NCBI GenBank assembly: GCA_023055425.1
Contig: JALGPY010000001.1
Span: 112,945,057 to 113,009,056, forward strand
Source of the DNA: Linanthus parryae
Taxonomy: Eukaryota; Streptophyta; Magnoliopsida; Ericales; Polemoniaceae
DNA: 64,000 bases
Direction: 5' to 3'
Below are positions 58,831 to 64,000 of the stretch, in pieces. Position numbers and translations under genes: made by a program. Under the pieces are notes generated by a model. That model searched no databases. It was not told the origin of the DNA and saw only the letters and a list, made by a program, of their open reading frames with translations. The stretch's first letter is position 1. Every line of letters starts with the position of its first letter.

Positions 58831-61803
58831 CATAGTGATACTTGTGTCCAGACCAGGCATCTCATCATACTCCCATGCGAACACATCTTTGTATCTAGTG
58901 AGGAGCTGTAGCAGTCCTTTCTCCTCTTCGCTTGTGAGGTCCGCACTTAGAAAGACTGGCCTTCTCTTTTCTTCGTTTGGGCTTAGGAATACCTCCTTTA
59001 GCTCTTGCTTTTGCGGTCTGGGTTTGTCTTCCATGCATTCGGGTGCTTCCTTGAGCTTCTCGTTTGGAGTGCTCTGCATTGGTTTTTCTGTTACCATAAA
59101 CTGCTCGATTTGGTTGATTTGCTCAGGGATATCCCCATGCCCGTGTGAGGACATCCCCGCGCACCTTCATATGCGATAGCATTTCTTCCCGTTGGCGTAG
59201 AAACTCTCTATCTCCTTGCCTTCGGGGTCATGCTTTGCTATTCTCTTCAAAGTATACACGTTCTTTCGCTGGTAGGCGATCTGTGTCACCTCTTCCCGCG
59301 TGTGCAGCTTTTCTTTGGCATCTTCCCGTGTCACCATCACTCCCGCAGGTGACTGATCCTTGATATCTTCCCATAGGGGTAAAGGAGTAGGGTTGAATGG
59401 TCCCGGTGTTTGCTCGTCCGCCATCTCGGTGAACCACACCGCCTCGCTGAGATGTGCTTCATCCAGGTTGAATGGATTTGTTGAGGCCGGTATCTCGACT
59501 ATTCTGTCGTTCCAGATAGCTTTCATGACTTGGTGAGCTGTTGAAGGAACCGCGTCAAAGCGATGAATCCAGGCTCGACCTATGATCATGTGATACGTAG
59601 TATTCGCATCTATGACATAGAACTTCGCTGAGCACTTGATTTTGCCGATCTAGACGCCCAGGCGGATCCATCCTATCGTCATTTTGGAGTCGCTTCCAAA
59701 TCCCATCAGCGGAGATGGACGCCTGACAATCTTGTACTCGGGGATCCCTGCTAGCTTCAGTGTGTGGAGCGAAACGACGTTGACCGCTGCTCCCCCATCG
59801 ACGAATGCTCTTTTGAACTCGACACCATTGATGATGGTCGTCACATACAGAGGCCTCTGGTGGCTCGCATCTGTCCTTTTGTCGCTGGCGGAAAAGGTCA
59901 TAATCTTTTCTGTAGGGCGAGATGCCCGGATGACTTTCCCATTGGAGACTACAAGATCCTCCTCGTAGTCCTCTGCTATCCTCAAGATTGCTTTCGTCAT
60001 TTCTGTCCGGCATTTTTCTGAGAAGTTCATAGTGTCGAAGAATCTGCTAAAACCGTGCGACCCCTTCATCCGGTCGGCACGTTCGTCCTCCATGTCTATG
60101 CTGTAGTCCTCATCATCATGGACTTCGGCAATGATGGGTAGACCATCCTCTGCGACCTCTTCCAGATCCACAATCGAGATCATGGCGATCTCTTTACCTT
60201 TCGAGTCTTGCTCCACATGGGCAGGAAGTGGATTGTTGCGCACATCCTTCCTGTGATCGCTGACGATCAGCTCGCCGTTCTTCATCTTTTGGCTAAATAC
60301 GATCCTGAGCTTCTTACAGTCCGCTGTGGGATGCATGACCTTGCCGTGGTACTCGCACCACTTCGGGTCTCTCACCATCTCCTTGGAGGGTGTCTTCTCA
60401 AGCGGCGGTAGGACACCGTCCTTGCGCCACTGTCTGCAGAGGTCGCTTGCTTCTTCCACCGAACATGGCAGAGGTGGTGCGTCGAAGTTCACAATCTTCG
60501 CCTGCTTCTGGGGTGAAACTGTATTGAGCTCGGCTTCGCGTCCCCTCTTGTAGCTGAATCTCCCGATCTTGTAGGTAGTACCGCTCGAGGATCGCTCTGG
60601 AGCGTTTTTCTTTTTCTGCCTCTCCACTATAGGCTCGATGTTCTTCGTGCATTCAATTATCTTTGAAAACGTAGGCGTTTGCAGGTTGATGAGCATACCT
60701 TTGTATTCATCTCGCATGCACTGCAGGCATATCTCTACGAGCCGACTTTCGAGCATCGGATCTTTGCATTCCAAGGACTTCGCCCTGAACTTCTTGATGA
60801 AAGTTATCCCGTCCTCCTCGCGCTTCTGATACATCTGCGAGAGGTGGATCGTTGTAACCTTTTCTTCCATCTGGAAGAACTTGGTGTAGAACTTTTGGAC
60901 CATGTCGTCCCAAGTCTTCACGGATCCGGCCTCCAACGTTCAGTACCACTTGTACGCTACATTCCTCAAGGATTTTGGGAACTCTCGCATCAGCAGTTTG
61001 GGATCGGCTCCATACGACCCCATGACATCGATGAAACGCATGACATGTTCATGAGCGTTTCCGTTGACATCTTCGAACTTGTCCCATTTAGGAGCCTTGT
61101 ACCCCACCGGGTTAGGCATGAGATAGATCTCTCGCGGGATAGGTGGATCGTTGTCTAGCTTCGGGATGATGGTATCCGCGAATGATTGGTGAGCATAAAT
61201 AGTGTCCATGCGCTTCTGCAAAGACGTTATACATTCTAGAATGCTTCCCTCGGTAACAGGAGGAGGGGTTGCCGCAGGTGGAGGCGACACGTATGCCGCC
61301 GGAGGGTTGGGGACATACTGGCCGTTCACATTGCCCCAGATTGCCGTTGGAGGAGGCAAGGGATACTGCGAAGCCGGGTTAGGTACCAGAGCCGGAGGCT
61401 GAGGAGTATGAGCAGTGAGAGGCAACATTTGAGTTGTTGACCCTTGAATTGAAGGTAGCTGCGTAGTCGCCGGTGGAGTCTGCAGATTAGGGTTGGGAGG
61501 TGTGGTTGACACTCCCAGTCCTGGAGCGGTAGGGGTTCCTCCTCCCGGAGAGACAGTGGTGGCTGGTGAAGGGTTTGGCGCAAGAGTGCCCAGGACGGCC
61601 ATGATCCTTTCTAGCTGCGCAGATTGAGCTTTGAGAGCTTTTCCCTGACTTTGGATGGTAGCATCCAAGGTCTCTAGCGTCGGGGCGTCACCGGTGGCCA
61701 TAGGAGTGCGGCGGGCCTCCTCTCCTGAGGCGGCTTCGGTGGAAGGCGATCTGTTACTGACATCATCCTCCTGAGACATGGTTGCTTTTGCTGGTAGGTT
61801 CAC
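58831..61803 (-). pseudogene. Tat gag-protease with first protease-linker copy
   Basis: ATG near 61780-61803. An N-terminal proline-rich region is followed by the Retrotrans_gag capsid (..HEHVMRFIDVMGSYGADPKLLMREFPKSLRNVAYKWY.. to ..FYTKFFQMEEKVTTIHLSQMYQKREEDGITFIKKFRAKSLEC), a CEYHG..H..ADCKKL zinc-binding-like motif near 60320-60360, and a retropepsin with FVDGGAAVN near 59784-59810. In-frame stops: TGA at 60940-60942, TAG at 59650-59652 and TGA at 59167-59169 before the linker. The frame then changes at the duplication junction near 58830. The protein assembles particles and processes the polyprotein. Confidence 0.9.
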
Positions 61804-61819
61804 GTCGGGTTCACCAAAA
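61798..61819 (-). other. Tat primer binding site
   Basis: The minus strand reads TTTTGGTGAACCCGACGTG directly after the 5' LTR. The TGGTGAACCC start has the right position and form for a tRNA-primed site; I cannot name the tRNA with confidence. Confidence 0.7.
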
Positions 61820-62447
61820 TGTGCACAAGAGATTCCGGCGGGGAGACCTCCGTGTACACCGTATGTAGAGGATCAGAGATAGCACAGGAAGAGTTGGGTT
61901 GTGTGTAGGGAGAGAGTAAGGCAGTAGTAATGTCTGAGAGAGAGACAGAGGTTTGGCAGAGCTTCCGCGTATAGCTAGTGTGTTCTTCTTTGTATGGAAA
62001 GGTTAACGTCCTATATATAACGGAGAATGTGACCGTTGCAGTGTGGTTAATGCGCCCATCAATGGCGGCTTAATTATCTTAACCACAACCGCACATTCGT
62101 CCGCGTATATAGGGACCGTTACAGCACGTTATGCGCGAATACCGGAACCGTTATGGGGTTGACCAGGTTTGACCGGATCGACCGGGTTTATGGAGCTCGT
62201 TCCATAAATCTCTCAAAAGCAGTTACTAAAGGTCGCGCGCGGGCTTGGCTCGCACGCGACAGGACTTACTCTAGCCTCCAAACCACTAAGTCCCTACAAG
62301 TCCCGTGCAGTGGTATGCGAGGGCTCTGTCTCGCAGCCCCCACATGGATCAGCGCGGCTGGTGATCCAGTGTGTGTGGAGCACAATATGGTGTGCTGGAT
62401 GGTTGCCACGTGGCCAAGATCTGTCAGCTCAGAAAGCACTATCTACA
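61820..62447 (-). repeat. Tat 5' LTR
   Basis: 628 bp, the same length as 46804-47431 and differing at about ten positions, indicating a fairly recent insertion. It is followed by ATGGC, the right copy of the target site. Confidence 0.95.
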
Positions 62448-63070
62448 ATGGCTACAAGGTTCGGATATCACATGGTCTGTCAGAGTTGCCTCAGCCGAGA
62501 TAACGAAAGCTAATCTAACAAAGCTGTGGCATATGAGGCTCGATCATATGAGTGAACGTGGAATGCAGGAACTTCACAAGAAGGGGTATCTCACTGGACA
62601 TGGGCCCAAGAACCTAGGGTTTTGTGAGCACTGCGTGTATGGGAAGCTACAGCATAGCAAATTCCCTAAAGTAGCTCGTAGAATGAAAAGTACTCTTGAT
62701 TACATCCATTCGGATTGCCGGGATCCATCTGGATTCGAGGCGATTGGCGGGTACATGTCTTTTCTGTGCATCATAGACGACTACTCAAGGATGACAAGGA
62801 TATTTGTGATGAAACACAAGAATGAAGCATTTGCAAGATTCAAGGAGTGGAAGGTCCTAGTAGAGAATCAGGTGGGAAATAAGGTGAAGAGACTGCGCAC
62901 GGACAACGACTTAAGGTTTTGTTCATCAGAGTTTGATGGATTCCGCAAAGATCATGGTATTTCTAGCCATCACACCGTTTGGCACACACGACAGCATAAT
63001 GGTGTAGTCAGGAATGAAGCAGACACTTTTGGCGAAAGCAAGGTGTATGCTTTTGAATGCAGGTCTTTCT
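62448..63070 (+). pseudogene. Copia B pre-integrase and integrase, resumed
   Basis: The GAG-pre-integrase zinc region (LWHMRLDHMSERGMQEL..CEHCVYGKLQHSKF, HHCC residues visible) is followed by the core with HSDCRDPS, FLCIIDDYSRMT and RTDNDLRF. The domain continues the frame left at 46803, so the Tat element landed in the protease-integrase linker. The region after 63000 is disturbed and the frame closes at 63070-63072. Confidence 0.9.
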
Positions 63071-63072
63071 AG

Positions 63073-64000
63073 AGGTTTATGGGGAGAGGCAGTTTCCATG
63101 GAATTCTATCTCATAAATTGGAGCCCAGACACAGGTATAGGATGCAAGATTCATGTGGAAGTCTAGTCCGGTAGAGCGGTGAATTACTCGAATTTGAGTG
63201 TCTTTGGTTGTGTTGCCTATTATCACGTTGATGATGGCAAAGTATAACCAAGAGCTAAGAAGGGAGTATTAATGGGTTTCGGAATAGGTGTGCAGGGATA
63301 CAAGATGTGGGCAGACAACAAGATTATACTTAGCAGAAGATGAGAGTCATGTAGAGGTAGAGCTTGGAGATGCAGAGAAGAAGGTGGAGGGAGAGTCGCA
63401 TCCCATTGATCCTAAGATTGCTTTAATCTCTACACCGTCGTCGGAAGTCGAAGAGGAAGAGGCAGAAGAGCCTGATAGTGAGGATGCGTCTATACCCGAG
63501 GAACCAGTTCATCAAAGTATTACTGAAGGAAGACTACGGAGAGTCATAAAGCCTCCGACGAGATACAGGGATGATGGTATGGTGAGTTATGCATTACAGG
63601 TAGCGGAAGAGGTAGAGGATGAGCCATCCTCCTACAAGGCCGCTAATCTAGTTCTGAGTCAGCACAATGGATTGCAGCCATGGGAGAGGAGACGGAGTCT
63701 CTTATCAGGAACTCGACTTAGGAGCTTGTTAAATTGTCTACGGGAAGGAATATAGTCAGTTGCAAGTGGGTTTTCGGAAGAAATGAAGGAATTGCATCTG
63801 GAGAGAGCGTCAAGTATAAGGCAAGTCTATTTGCAAGAGGGTTTTTTTTATTAAGAAAGAGAGAGTTGACTAAAACGAGATCTTCTCACCGGTGGTAAGA
63901 CATACTTCTATCCAGGTGCAACTATCTTTAGTGGCACACCAATACTTAGAGCTTGAGAAATTGGATGTCAAGCCAACTTTTCCACATTAAGAGTTCGAAG
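63073..64000 (+). pseudogene. Copia B integrase C-terminus, linker and start of RT
   Basis: 63288-63755 encodes an acidic linker (..EVEEEEAEEPDSED..) followed by ..RRVIKPPTRY, typical just before copia RT. In other frames ..ELVKLSTGRNIVSCKWVF (63720-63775) and ..YKASLFARGF (63810-63840) mark the RT N-terminus. Several frame changes and stops are present. The remainder of RT, RNase H and the 3' LTR lie beyond the window. Confidence 0.82.

Larger units (their letters stand above)
46804..62447 (-). mobile_element. Complete Tat-clade Ty3/gypsy retrotransposon, 15.6 kb
   Basis: Two LTRs of 628 bp each (46804-47431 and 61820-62447) differ at roughly ten positions by eye. On the minus strand the order is 5' LTR, primer site, gag-protease, a second protease segment, RT, RNase H, archaeal-type RNase H, integrase, tandem-repeat region, antisense gene, polypurine tract, 3' LTR. 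The extra RNase H and an antisense ORF near the 3' LTR are hallmarks of the Tat/Ogre/Grande clade. It is inserted in the opposite orientation within copia element B. Confidence 0.93.

Overview
The window is nuclear DNA of a flowering plant, most likely a eudicot and perhaps an asterid. The evidence is intron-containing CYP76-type P450 genes, plant-specific Athila, Tat and Ty1/copia retrotransposons, Stowaway, hAT and Mutator-type MITEs, Helitron ends and tRNA-derived SINEs. Only one gene looks like an intact host gene, a cytochrome P450 at 37999-39677. A near-identical tandem relative at 26122-28048 is broken by one frameshift. Most of the remaining sequence is transposable elements inserted into one another. 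No rRNA, tRNA gene or CRISPR array is visible.

Layout. 1-2136: the end of a Tat-family LTR (1-537) inserted in a decayed minus-strand copia element. 2137-3670: a (TTC)60 tract and a Stowaway MITE. 3671-22146: a three-level nest. A transposon with long terminal inverted repeats holds a minus-strand copia element (4199-21615, target duplication AAAAC), which holds a plus-strand Athila element (4813-18118) with gag, protease, RT, RNase H, integrase and an env-position ORF. The left LTRs of both inner elements were fused by a deletion. 22180-25460: MITEs, a Helitron terminus and microsatellites in AT-rich DNA. 25440-44318: the P450 duplication zone, with two gene copies and the orphan 3' flank of a third. 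The 5' leader of the intact copy is split by a 6.8-kb hAT element that contains a recently inserted LTR element with identical LTRs. A Helitron-like insertion with 318-bp tandem repeats and a captured RNase H fragment lies downstream. 44319-64000: a plus-strand copia element running off the window, interrupted by a complete 15.6-kb Tat element on the minus strand (46804-62447).

How the parts relate. Each retrotransposon encodes capsid, protease, RT/RNase H and integrase functions for its own copying, but every coding region here carries stops or frameshifts. The Tat element has the dual RNase H typical of its clade, a duplicated protease segment, a 55-bp tandem-repeat region, and a gene on the opposite strand. 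I could assemble that gene into six exons with GT-AG introns whose phases all agree (48174-52473). It encodes a plant-mobile-domain-like protein of about 1,260 residues. Introns in antisense orientation are not removed from the element's genomic RNA, so such a gene can survive retrotransposition. This gene and the transposon-split P450 leader are the two observations most worth following up.
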